Source: Flabesymbios commensalis
Lineage: Eukaryota; Annelida; Polychaeta; Terebellida; Flabelligeridae
Direction: 5' to 3'
Assembly (NCBI GenBank): GCA_964017125.1
Contig: OZ024903.1
Span: 62,784,578 to 62,848,577 of the forward strand
DNA length: 64,000 nt
Shown: piece after piece, positions 1 to 9,592 of the stretch
Layout of the letters: each line of letters opens with the position of its first letter
Numbering within the stretch: position 1 is the stretch's first letter
Position numbers and translations under genes: made by a program
Notes under the pieces: model-generated
The model's input: only the letters and a program-made list of their open reading frames with translations
Told to the model about the DNA's origin: nothing
Database searches by the model: none

Positions 1-420
1 ATATTTATAGCATAAAACAGTAAACTGTATTTATATTACACATTACTAATAGTGTATAATTATGATCTAATTTAATTTCACACAATAACTTGAATAAGAT
101 AATACATGTAACGGTAAATCATTTTAATTATTGGGTTTTATGTTTCAAATTGTTTCTGAAGGTTGTATTTTTAAATAGTACGTGTAATTTGTTATTAAAC
201 CACATGGAATAAGAAAAGATTGAGTCAATGTCTAGAAAGTAGGCCTTGTTACATTGCACCAGGTTACAGTGCTCATTGAATTGCAAACCCGATTTTTTTT
301 ACATTTTGCAGTGACTTAAATTAGAGCTTGCTATTTTTGTGATTTTTTTAGACTAAAGTTATTGTATCATCGACTGGCCATGAGTAGCCTAAACAAGAGG
401 CCAGCCGGCCACCATAATCC
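1..420. other. AT-rich non-coding DNA, no gene seen
   Basis: No ORF with protein character and no repeat that I can match elsewhere in the window. It lies downstream of exon 2 of the minus-strand CCDC103 gene, so it is probably intron of that gene. Confidence 0.5.
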
Positions 421-424
421 CCTG

Positions 425-766
425 CCCACATGGTAGAAATTTTACAGGGTGCATACTTCACTGAAGTCTCACATTCTGTTTTTCAGAAATGGTCTACCTA
501 TCTAGCACAGAAATGTGGCCAGAAATGAGGCATATTAAAGCTAATTATAAATGGCTGATGGTCGGCCATTTGAGTAGGTGAAATTTCAAAAACCCAAAAG
601 GCACATCTACACCCCCTAAGGGATGTGTGTGTGCAAAATTAAAGAAAAATGTCCACGGGTTTCCGAGATCGGGCGGGACGGCCGGACATCTGAGCTGATG
701 CCAATACCCTCTGCCCCACCTTCGTCCGGTGGGGGATAAAAATGGTAATAGTGACTCTGTAATCAC
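425..766 (-). repeat. Diverged fragment of the 2.6-kb dispersed repeat
   Basis: The stretch holds the same ordered words as the 6.2-8.8 kb repeat: a 'gggtgcat...ctcacatt' block, 'atggtctacctatctagcac', a ggctgat/tcggcc mini-palindrome, and then 'aaaaggcacatctacaccccctaaggg' style text followed by a 'ccgagat' block. It is much more diverged than the two long copies, so it looks like an older insertion of the same family. The open frame across it is chance. Confidence 0.6.
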
Positions 767-1640
767 AAAGACGTGAGTAATATCATAGGTAAACAGAGGG
801 ATATCAGTTTATCAGTTGGGTGACAGATGATTATCATTAAGGCTAACCCCTTCACAGGCTGTATGCCAACTCAATGAAATAAAAATATGACTTTTTTAAG
901 GACTCCAAAACCTAAAATTAATACCAGTTCCACAGATATCGCCTCACTTGGAAAACCAAAACCAAAAAAATGATCGCAATTATTTGCATCTGAGAAAAAA
1001 AAAAAAATAAGCCCTTTTTAAATCGTAACTTCCATTTTTAAAGACTGAGAGACGTTTTTTTTCAAAAACAAATTTAAATATTTTTAAAGACCCAAGGCCA
1101 CCCTGCTTTAATTGCCATCATCTATGACTCATTAACTCTGTAAATCCTGCAACAAATGTATTATATTTTGTCTAATGTTACTTTGTCACCATGCGCTACG
1201 GACATGTTTAATACAGTTTCAAGTTTTTTTTATAATATTTAATATGTGTTATTTCTGTACCTTACACAGTAAAATGTATCTATCAAAACATTCAATAAAG
1301 CACCACTTGCAAGACCCTGTAGACATTGTACACACACGTTGTACGGCGAGATCTAGCAGCGCTGCAGGTGGCCTGATCTGAGTAGTATATATAGCACGCC
1401 TCAGCCTACACACAGACGGGGAATAATTAACACCCGAATCTCGTTTGATACGTGCCTTTAAATCAGAGGTTTCAATTATGTAAGTAGAAACCTCTGATTT
1501 TCAATTGATACCCGTGTTAGGTTATTAGCACATGGTCAAATTAGTGTTATGAGAGCACTACAACCCAGTATGTGGTAATAATGTACTTGTAATACAATCT
1601 TGAAAGTGTATACTTATAGTGTAATATAAATAGTCAGATA
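767..1640. other. Non-coding, probable CCDC103 intron; contains one strong hairpin
   Basis: No coding exon of CCDC103 or of another gene is visible here. The only structured part is the inverted repeat at 1460-1500 (listed separately). The gene's remaining 3' exons are expected at lower coordinates, outside this window. Confidence 0.45.
1460..1500. other. Perfect 14-bp stem hairpin
   Basis: AAATCAGAGGTTTC at 1460-1473 is exactly complementary to GAAACCTCTGATTT at 1487-1500, with a 13-nt loop. No flanking target duplication is obvious. It may be a small decayed inverted-repeat element or a transcribed hairpin. Confidence 0.7.
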
Positions 1641-1645
1641 CTCAC

Positions 1646-1787
1646 GGGATCTTTGGTATCTTGTGAAGCTGTGGAACATTTCACTCCATGGGAATGAGCT
1701 GCAACATTCCATGGTTGAATAAACTTGATTTGGTCCAAACGATCTTCTTTTTCAAGAGGCTTTATGTGTGATGCCTTCACCATATCG
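1646..1787 (-). CDS. CCDC103: CCDC103 (DNAAF19) coding exon 2
   Basis: This internal exon has a clean acceptor (tttatttgacag ending at 1788) and a consensus donor (gtgagt starting at 1645). It supplies the last base of a split codon plus 47 codons. The peptide contains ASHIKPLEKEDRLD and then PWN, which lines up with the vertebrate CCDC103 segment ASHLKPLEQKDK...PWN. Exon 1 ends with two bases (AG) and this exon starts with C, so the joint reads YEEF-S-DMVKASH with no frame loss. CCDC103 is a small oligomerising coiled-coil protein of motile cilia needed to attach outer dynein arms to doublet microtubules; human loss causes primary ciliary dyskinesia. The C-terminal RPAP3_C-like half is not in the window. 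Confidence 0.88.
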
Positions 1788-2334
1788 CTGTCAAATAAAG
1801 ATAAAAAGATGTGCAGCATTTAAATTGATCATGCCTATACAGATTCACCTTTTTCATTGCAGTATGGTAACTAACTAGTTGAATTTTAAATATAATATTT
1901 TCAGCATTTTTATTCCGCCCAGTGCAGTGGGATCGGGGGATTATGGCGTAGTCTCGGTCTAACCATTTATTTGTCTGTTCATTGAGTTGACTGTCCTGAA
2001 TTTGTCAGATCATACCTGGAAATAGTTGATATATCATTACAAAATTTGGTACACATGATCCTCAGGAGCTCTGAATATACATTTTAGGGTTACTGTACTT
2101 TGCTCTTCGCAGTATTGTACTTTGACCTAGTTTGCATTTTTTTCAGAGCAATATATATTGGAAAATATCAGCTGATGAATTGTTACCAAATTTGGTACAC
2201 ATTATTCTCTAAGGGTGATATTGTCGGGTCTACTCAGTTTGGTGTTTTTGATTTGTGTTCGTTCCAGGCAATATCTTGGAACAGGAGTGTCAATGACACA
2301 GAAGCTTATCCTTAATTAGGGCATAAGTTACAAA

Positions 2335-3352
2335 TTAAAATGGCTGAAATCCGTTCTATGCACGGGCACGAGGTCTTTCAAATAAAGCTAAACAAAATTG
2401 AAATTGAAATAGAATTAAGGGAGGAGAAGCATTTCTTGTGAATTGTGGACAGAGTGTACTAATTAGGTCCTAATTAGGTCATAATTTATTCAATATTTAA
2501 TATTTCTGAAATCTGTGAGGAAAGTCACAGATGCACAGGCACGAGTTCTTTCAAACAAACCAAACAAAATCGAAATCGGATAAGAATTGAGGGAGGAGAA
2601 GCATTCCTTGTGATTTGTGGACAGATTGTCCTATAATTAGATTCTAATTAGGTCATATAACTTCATTAATAATTAGGATTTCTAAAATCTGTGAGGAGGT
2701 TCTATGCACAGGCACGAGCCAGTGTTCAGCACAGGCCGCGATATCGAGACAATTACGCACTTAGAGGTCAAATGTCTCCTTTTTTTCCAGGGTAGTGAGA
2801 CAAATTACCCCCCTATTTCTTGTCTGTGCTGAACACTAAGGCGTCAATTACGCACTTAGAGAACAAATGTCTCCTTTGTTTTCAGGGTAGTGAGACAAAT
2901 GTCCCCACCTATTTCTTGTCTGTGTTGAACACTGCAAGCTTTTACAAACAAACCGAACAGAATTGAAATCAGATAAGAATTGAGAGAGGAGAAGCATTTC
3001 TAGTGAATTGTGGACAGAATGTCATAATTATGTCCTGATTTAAGGTCATAAGTTGATTAATAATGAAAATTTCTGAAATCCGTAAGGAAATTCTATGCAC
3101 AAGCACCAGCTCTTTCAAACACACCAAACAAAATTAAAATCGGATAAAAATTGAGGGAGGAGAAGCATTTCTTGTGAATTGTGGACAGAGTGTCCTAATT
3201 GAGTCCTAATTAGGTCATAGGTTATTGAAAAATTTATGAAATGTGTGATGAGGTTCTATACACAGGCAACACCTCTTTTAAAAAAACAAAAACTAAAATG
3301 AAATCAGATAAGAATTAAGGGAGGAGAAGCATTTCTTGTGAATTGTGGACAG
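2335..3352. repeat. Five-unit tandem repeat, ~165-172 bp period
   Basis: Units begin near 2342, 2508, 2680, 3069 and 3234, each with 'tctatgcacaggcacgag', then 'aattgagggaggagaagcat' and 'ttgtggacag'. The third unit is lengthened by a 215-bp insertion; without it the spacing is regular. Units differ by scattered substitutions, so the array is not young. Confidence 0.85.
2720..2934. mobile_element. 215-bp inverted-repeat element (MITE-like) inside the satellite
   Basis: The termini are CAGTGTTCAGCACAG and, inverted, CAGTGTTCAACACAG. The interior is itself doubled: two ~110-bp halves share 'caattacgcacttagag' and 'cagggtagtgagacaaat'. The flanking satellite text resumes on the right, with about 5 bp (cgagc / caagc) seemingly repeated on both sides. 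It has no coding capacity and its superfamily is unknown. Confidence 0.75.
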
Positions 3353-3529
3353 ACGACGGCATAATTTCACCTTAGGCCCAAAGGCCAGATGAGCTAAAAA
3401 TGGCTCCACACACTGTTTCAGCTAGAAGTGTGTGGGCGCCCACATTCTATAATTGATATATATCAAGCCTAAATTTACAGGGCGTGCATCCATCACAGTT
3501 ATATACACCCTGACAATTTTGCATCACCC

Positions 3530-3655
3530 CCTGATTTGAAAATAAAACCCACGATCAGGCCTAAATTAAAAATAAGCTTGTTTTTTTAACGTTTACCCCA
3601 AACAAATATTTTTTGGGAGTCATACCAAACGTGCCAGCCGTTTTAAAGACAGTTA
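3530..3655 (+). repeat. Fragment of the 4396-4764 element
   Basis: Nearly the same text occurs at 4443-4620, starting at 'ccccctgat' and including 'aaaacccacgatcaggcc' and 'aaaataagcttgttt'. This copy lacks about 55 bp that the longer copy has between 'gcttgttt' and 'taacgttt', and it lacks the terminal inverted repeats. Confidence 0.75.
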
Positions 3656-4228
3656 CATATGTAATATGTAATACAATGGCTCCAAATACTTAATACAGTG
3701 GCTTCAGATGTGCCTAACTGCACATGTGCTAGTGTATTTGGTCTACTTTCAGTCTTGTAGCTTTTAGCCAGTTGGCATGTTTGCTTCTGCCTTCTTTTAA
3801 TTTTTTTTTTTCTTAAACATGTTAAACAATGATATTGATATCTGACTGTAGTTAGTGTTTACATGGCAGAAAAAAAAACAATAATACACAGTAAATAATT
3901 ATTGTTTTTGCTTTAATTTTGTAAGCTTTTATCTAACACCTTAAAAATATTAATTAAAAAAATATTAATTAAAAAAATGACCAGCAATTACGTTTACATG
4001 TATGTTGACCATGTTAAGCAGTTAAAAAATGATACTTCAAGGATAAAAAATTATCAAATATTTACTTACCATCAAATTAAGTAATAATTTATCATTCACA
4101 CAGCTGGTAACCAGGATATATTATTAATTATAGTTCTAGAATATAAAATATATTATATAAATATCTTGAATGAAATAAATAATATAAAATAAATAATCAA
4201 TTGGTAGCCAGAATAATATTATATTCAC

Positions 4229-4377
4229 CTAAATTCTTCATATGAGTCCACTTTCTGAGCAACTGCCCTAAATTTTGCATCGTTTTCTCTCCAGTATTTC
4301 TCATCAGCTCTCACTGCTGCATCCAGTTCATCTTCTAATTTGCTGAAATCTATCCTGTCATCTGTTTTAGACACCAT
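4229..4377 (-). CDS. CCDC103: CCDC103 (DNAAF19) first coding exon
   Basis: The ATG is at 4377-4375 on the minus strand, giving 49 codons plus two bases before the donor gtgaat. The peptide starts [20 protein letters not shown] and contains [16 protein letters not shown] and YEEF. Vertebrate CCDC103 reads ...INFKALEKELQAAL.ADEKY.REN.AKLRAVEQ.V.SYEEFR at the same place, so start, length and order all agree. This N-terminal helix is the coiled-coil part used for self-association. Just upstream, 'ttttatag' could be a weak splice acceptor 6 bp before the ATG, which would imply a non-coding first exon farther right. A transposon end lies 19 bp upstream of the ATG. Confidence 0.92.
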
Positions 4378-4395
4378 TTTCTCCTATAAAACATA

Positions 4396-4764
4396 TACCA
4401 TATTTATTCTAATAAGCACCCATATTCCAATAAATGCCTAACCCCCTGATCTGAAAAATAAAACCCACGATCAGGCCCGAATTAAAAATAAGCTTGTTTC
4501 AGAATTCCTGGCCGGGTGGGTATAAATACTGCGGGGGAAAACTTTTTTTAACGTTTTTCCCAAACAAATATTTTTTTGGAAGTCAGTACCAGTGGTTTTA
4601 AAGACAATTACAATTGTTGTTGGCTACTTTTTGGTCTGGCAAAGGATAAAAAAAACTCCCTCCCTGATGATTTTTTCAACCACTACAAAATCCAAAACCA
4701 ACTTTTTCTTCAAGGCCTGGCAGGAAAAAAACTCCCCAGGGCGCTCATTAGAATAAATACGGTA
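4396..4764. mobile_element. TA-flanked inverted-repeat element (MITE) at the CCDC103 start
   Basis: The ends read CCATATTTATTCTAATAAGC and, inverted, CCGTATTTATTCTAATGAGC (21 of 24 bp match over the longer arm). Both are flanked by TA, as expected for a TA-targeting (Tc1/mariner-like) non-autonomous element. It is 365 bp between the TAs. The open frame inside is not conserved in the sister copy at 3530 and is not a gene. Confidence 0.8.
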
Positions 4765-4769
4765 CAATA

Positions 4770-5600
4770 TGATTTGGAAAACCAGGTTATATATTACTTA
4801 ATTGGAGAAGAGCAACTTCTTTACGGTCAACTGATTCACCACTTACTGTAGTTTTATATTATCATAGTATGTTTCTGTGTGCTAAGAGAATATGTGACTT
4901 TTGCCGGCCTAGATGTTGAGAGAATGTGACATTTGCCTGCCTAGATGTTGAATTTCATCTGTCAGGTCATCGGACGCTACAGCAACCCACAGCTTCAAGT
5001 GCCTGAAAATTACTCATAATTGTTTAATTTGAGCATAAATATTAGCAAATCTTGATGTTTAGATACATATTTAATTCCCAATAACAGGCGATTTGATAGA
5101 CTAATAAAACAGATCAGCAGGATAAGGGTTAATAATTATGTGACGCGATACCCCAAAATCAAAATTAAATGTATATCAGGATTTTCCAACATATTGACTT
5201 CATTAAATATAAGGGAGGGAATAATTTGTTACACAAAAAGTGTGTAGCAGTTAATCAGCCATTCATTGTGCAAGGTAGCCTACTATTCTCCATGTCAAAA
5301 CCTGTTATGTACACCAACATATTATTGTGCAGCATTGTCCCCAATTGTGTAGCAAACTGCTGCGCTACACCAGACAAATTATTCCCTGTAAACATGGTAA
5401 AATCTTCTTTAAAATAATTTTGCTGAATGAATAATGATGATAAATCACAATAATAACCCTTTAACCGCCATGTTATTTAATTAGAATTCACTTGACTGAT
5501 ATTATTATTGATAATTCACTCATTCACAGTTTATTCTTCACTCTTCTGATGTTGATGACAAAAACAGACAAAAGTCAATGGTTGTTAACAAATGTTCTCA
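4770..5600. other. Non-coding; contains one dispersed-repeat segment
   Basis: No gene is visible. The part at about 4960-5135 matches, inverted and diverged, 42,690-42,890: both carry 'gctaatatt', an 'aatttaaac' block, and 'cttgaa...tgggt.gc.g.agcg', followed by 'ttattag...gatc'. It is an old dispersed repeat of unknown type. Confidence 0.45.
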
Positions 5601-5609
5601 GATGGTATT

Positions 5610-5960
5610 ATTATAAAAAAAAAAATACTTCAAAGTTCAAGGACAACAATTTATCAAACATTTACTTACCCTAACCCTTATGTACAACTCTGAAATTACT
5701 TTGCATAAACCAAAGGGTTTTTTCAATTTGAAATCATCACAAATGTCTTAGTTAGCTCTCATTTGAATACCTATGTTATGGGCCTACGGCCATTATAAAT
5801 AATTTTATTCTTACAGTGCGGGTGATCGACTTTAGACGTCAGTTTCTGACCTACAGACGTCAGATTCTAATGACTGAAGTCTGTACTAGCGCTGTAAGGG
5901 GTTAAACATGTTGGATTAAGCGATAATTTATCATTCACACAGCTGGTAATCAGGATAATA
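5610..5960 (-). repeat. Duplicate of CCDC103 intron-1 sequence, first part
   Basis: Blocks 'atacttcaa.g', 'atttatcaaacatttacttacc' and 'taatttatcattcacacagctggtaa' recur in the same order as at 4029-4115 in the CCDC103 intron. The copy breaks at about 5960, where a palindrome and the 2.6-kb repeat begin, and resumes at 8783. Confidence 0.7.
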
Positions 5961-6179
5961 ATATAATATAATAATATAGACTAGGTGTAGGGCTAGGCCT
6001 AGTTTTAATATAAAATAAATTATAAAATAAAAACGAACCCTAGTCTATAGAATAAACTAGGCCCTATATAGGCCTAATTTATTCTATAGACTAGGGTTTT
6101 ATATTTATTTTACCTGTTTATAATTTATTTTATAATAGAACTAGGCCTAGCCCTACAGCTACTCAATATTATTATATAA
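5961..6179. repeat. ~220-bp imperfect palindrome
   Basis: The left arm (gggctaggcctagttttaat ... ccctagtctatagaataaac) is nearly the reverse complement of the right arm (tttattctatagactaggg ... aactaggcctagccc). The centre is near 6070 and there are only a few small internal gaps. It would extrude as a long cruciform. It abuts the left edge of the 2.6-kb repeat but is absent from that repeat's other copy. Confidence 0.85.
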
Positions 6180-8780
6180 CAAGACTACATAAGTCCAGGA
6201 GCTCCCGCTCCGAATTAGAATTTGATTTAAGCAATTTTGTATAGGGTTATCAATGTAGTCCTAGTCTAGGTCAAAAATCAAGACGCAAGACAACTAGGTC
6301 TAAGAAGCCCAGTCTAAGAGTAAGATAAGAACTAGACAGTCTGTCAGAGATTGCAAACCTCCATTGAAATTAATGATCCTGATCAGTATCCCAGTAATGG
6401 TCTACCTATCTGGCATGGTTTACCCGATATCAGGCCAATCGAGCTAACTAATAGCTGATTTACGGTCATTTTTAATTCGATATAAATTAGTTAAAAACTT
6501 AGGGTGCATCCTCCCCCGAAACCTCAAATTTTGTTTTATAGTAATGGACTAACATCTAACACAGTTTGCAAAATATTGGGCATGTGAAAGTAAATAATGG
6601 CCGATAGGGGGCCATTTTGAATTTGATCGAGTCAGAATTTTTCCAGATGCATCCTCAGCTGAAATCTCACATTTCATTCTATAGTAATCGTCTAGCTATC
6701 TAGCATGGTTTACCAAATATCGGCCATGTGAAAGTGAATAATGGCCTAAAGGCGGCCATTTTGAATTTGATCAAGTCAAAATTTTCCAAGATGCATCCTC
6801 AGCTGAAATCTCACATTTCATTCTATAGTAATGGTCTAGCCATCTAGCACGGTTTACCAAATATCGCCCATGTGAAAGTGAATAATGGCCGATAGGAGGC
6901 CATTTTGAATTTGATCAAGTCAAAATTTTTCAAGATGCATCCGCTCCTGAAATCTCACATTTTGTTTTATAGTAATGGTCTAGCCATCTAGTACGGTTAC
7001 TAAAAACCGGCTATGTGAAAGTGAATAATGGCCGATAGGCGGCCATTTTGAATTTGATCGAGTCAATTTTTTTCAAGATGCATCCTCTCTTGTAATCTCA
7101 CATTTTGTTTTATAGTAATGGTCCAGCTATCTAACACGGTTTACCAAATATCAGCAATGTGCAAGTAAATAGTGGCCGATAGGCGGCCATTTTGAATTCG
7201 CTTGAGTCGAAAGTTTTCAAAAGGCATCCTCTCTCGAAACGTCACATTTTGTTTTATAGTAATGGTCTAGCTATCTAGCACGGTTTACCTGATATCAGGC
7301 CTATCGAGGTAAATAATGCTGATTGTCGGCCATTTTGAATTCGTAACTTAAAAATTTTCAGGGTGCATCCTCCCCCGAAAACTCACACTTTGTTTTATAG
7401 TAATCAGGTAATGGTCTAGCCATCTAGCACGGTTTACCAAATATCAGCCATGTGAAAATGAATAATGGCCGAAAAGGCGGCCATTTTAAATTTGATCAAG
7501 TCAATTTTTTTAAAGATGCATCCTCATCTGAAATCTCACATTTTGTTTTACAGTAATGGTCTAGCCATCTAGCACGGTTGACCAAATAACGGCCATGTGA
7601 AAATGAATAATGGCCGATAAGCGGCCATTTTGAATTTTATCGAGTCAAATTTTTTCAAGATGCATCCTCTCCTGAAATCACACATTTTGTTTTATAGTAA
7701 TGGTCTAGCCATCTAGCACGGTTTACCAAATAACGGCCATGTGAAAGTGAATAATGGCTGATTGGCGGCCATTTTGAACTTTGACAAGATGAATTTTTTT
7801 CAAAATACATCCTCTCCTGAAGCCTTACAATTTGTTTTATAGTAATGGTGTAGATATCTTGAGCGGTTTTCATGATATTCCACAATATCAGGCCTGTCGA
7901 GGTGAATAATGGCTGATAGGCGGCCATTTTGAATTTTATCAACTTCGAATTTTTCAGGATGCATCCTCTCCTGAAACCTTACAATTTATTTGATATTAAT
8001 GGTGTAGCTATCTTGAGCGGTTTTCATGATATTCTGCAATATCAGGCCTGTCGAGGTGAATAATGGCCGATAGGCGGCCATTTTTAATTTTATCGACTTG
8101 AAATTTTTCAAGATGCATCCTCTCCTGAAACCTCACAATTTGTTTTATAGTAATGGTGTAGCTATCTTGAGCGGTTTTCATGATATTCCGCAAAATCTTT
8201 CAGTCGGATTTACCGATGTTATAAATTAGGTCAAAGTGCTGGGTCAACTTCAAGGTCAAGGTCCAAAAACCTGAAAAGGCACAACTAGGGACCTTAGAGA
8301 ACATGTATGTGCAATATGACTGTCATCGGCCCAGTACTTTTCGAGATCTGCTCCGGAAACGAAGTGCGCGTCAAAACGTCTAAATAGGTCATAGTTCTGA
8401 ACCAGAAGTAGGTCAAAGTTCAAATACCCCAAAAGGCACAACTAGACCCCCTAGGGGTGTTGTGTGTAAAATTTGAAGACAATCGGACAAGTACTTTCAG
8501 AGATATGCTCCGGAAACGAATTGTTTACGGACGGCCCAACGGCCCAACGGCCCAACGGCCCAACGCCGTCACATCATCATTTTCTCCTCTGCAACCTTGC
8601 GTATTGAATTCAGATTAAAAATATTTTAACCCGTCCATTAGCCACCTGGAAGTAACCCACATACCAAAAATTGTTATCCTAGCTTATTTTCTCACAAAGT
8701 TATAGGCAAAAGAAGAGGCCAAAAAAAAACGGAGGTAGAATCCATAGCTCCCTTCGCTCACCTACGGTGACGGCGGGAGC
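6178..8780 (-). repeat. 2.6-kb dispersed repeat, copy A
   Basis: The whole block is the reverse complement of 57,889-60,452, from 'aacaagactacataagtcc' at one edge to 'gggagctatgg...ttagc' at the other, including a unique segment with 'ggtcaaggtc' and four 'ggcccaac' tandem words (8530-8560) that copy B lacks. About 1.8 kb is a tandem array (listed separately). Short reading frames in it are repeat translations; one 61-codon frame (8256-8441) is identical in both copies, but I see no evidence that it is a gene. The superfamily is unknown. A terminal hairpin, tagctccc ... gggagcta, sits at the 8.76-8.78 kb end. Confidence 0.85.
6400..8180. repeat. Tandem array of ~142-155-bp units inside copy A
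   Basis: About 12-13 units, each with 'tatagtaatggtctagc', 'gcacggtttaccaaatat', a palindrome aatGGCCGataggCGGCCatt, and 'gatgcatcctc'. Unit starts are near 6538, 6680, 6822, 6967, 7110, 7254, 7396, 7550, 7691, 7839, 7993 and 8147. The two units nearest 8 kb form a diverged subtype ('atcttgagcggttttcatg'). Confidence 0.85.
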
Positions 8781-8782
8781 TA

Positions 8783-8838
8783 ATATAGGACCTATTGGTA
8801 ACCGGAATAATATTATATTCACCTAAATTCTGATTCAC
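8783..8838 (-). pseudogene. Duplicated 3' tip of CCDC103 exon 1 with its donor
   Basis: The text attggtaaccggaataatat followed by tatattcacctaaattct repeats 4199-4237 almost exactly. It covers the intron, the GT donor and the last ~10 coding bases of exon 1. It continues the duplicate that begins at 5610, and it has no start codon or remaining exon, so it is a non-functional gene fragment. Confidence 0.7.
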
Positions 8839-9079
8839 AACTTCAATTGATTGAAAATTATTCAGATTTGGCAAAATGAACATCAACAATTTTGAAATAT
8901 TGCTGAATAATGTCAAAATTGTCATGTTTTGTTTTTAACATGTCTGAAAGGTGGTATTTAATTAGTCCCATCTGTGGCCCATTGCATTCTGGGCATGCCA
9001 GAGCAATTAAGGCGGGGCCTGGAACAGTGACTCAGTCTCAGACAGTCAGTGCCAATGCCCAATAGCACTCAAAGTCCTG

Positions 9080-9235
9080 CATTCTGCTGAGACCCCTTTG
9101 ATGCTGCTGAAACCTCACCTCACCCCGCCCCCCTCTATGGTGCTGAGACCCCTTCGTGCTGCTGAGACCCTCACCTCCCTGTGCTGCTGTGACCCCTCAA
9201 TAGCCTACATGCTGCTGAGACCCCCACCTCCCAGT
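9080..9235. repeat. Short C-rich tandem repeat (gctgctgagacccctcacct)
   Basis: Five or so imperfect units of 'gtgctgctgagacccc..acctcc' follow one another with uneven spacing. They are much more GC-rich than the surroundings. No coding role is apparent. Confidence 0.65.
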
Positions 9236-9480
9236 GATAAAAGTGTCATTCAAAACAAATAATGCTTTTAATTCTACAATGATGGCTTCATTTCTAATAG
9301 TGAGTAAAAAGAACAAACGAACAAACACAGAAAAATATATCTTTTATTGCAGTGTTTCACAAATTCACATAAATCCCTACAACAAAAAACATCAAAATGA
9401 CGTTTTGTGATGTACCAACCGATAGCAATACTAAAATAGACTGAATAGTAATACATTTTTTTAAATGAATATAATCGCGA
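9225..9480 (+). repeat. Partial copy of repeat family R1
   Basis: It matches 12,450-12,640 and 53,170-53,345: 'gataaaagtg.cattcaaaacaa', 'acaatgatggcttcatttct' and 'ttattgcagtgt.tcacaaa' occur in the same order. Only the right-hand third of the family is present here. Confidence 0.8.
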
Positions 9481-9592
9481 ATTTCTATTCAATTATCATG
9501 ATTATTGAATATTTACTATTGTACCCCTCCGTCAACGGCGCCATTCCGACTTCAATTATCACATTTTATCGCCCATAAATGGCATAGGCCAT

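Larger units (their letters stand above)
1788..4228 (-). other. CCDC103: CCDC103 intron 1, packed with repeats
   Basis: The intron of 2,441 bp runs from the donor gtgaat next to 4229 to the acceptor at 1788. It contains a five-unit satellite (2335-3352), a 215-bp inverted-repeat element inside that satellite, and a fragment of a TA-flanked element (3530-3655). The stretch 3660-4220 is very AT-rich and holds no gene, but its last part is duplicated at 5.6-8.8 kb. Confidence 0.8.

Noticed and set aside
8256-8441. 61-codon frame identical to 58,189-58,374
   Set aside because: Identity is explained by the recent common origin of the two 2.6-kb repeats. There are no splice or start signals and no family resemblance.
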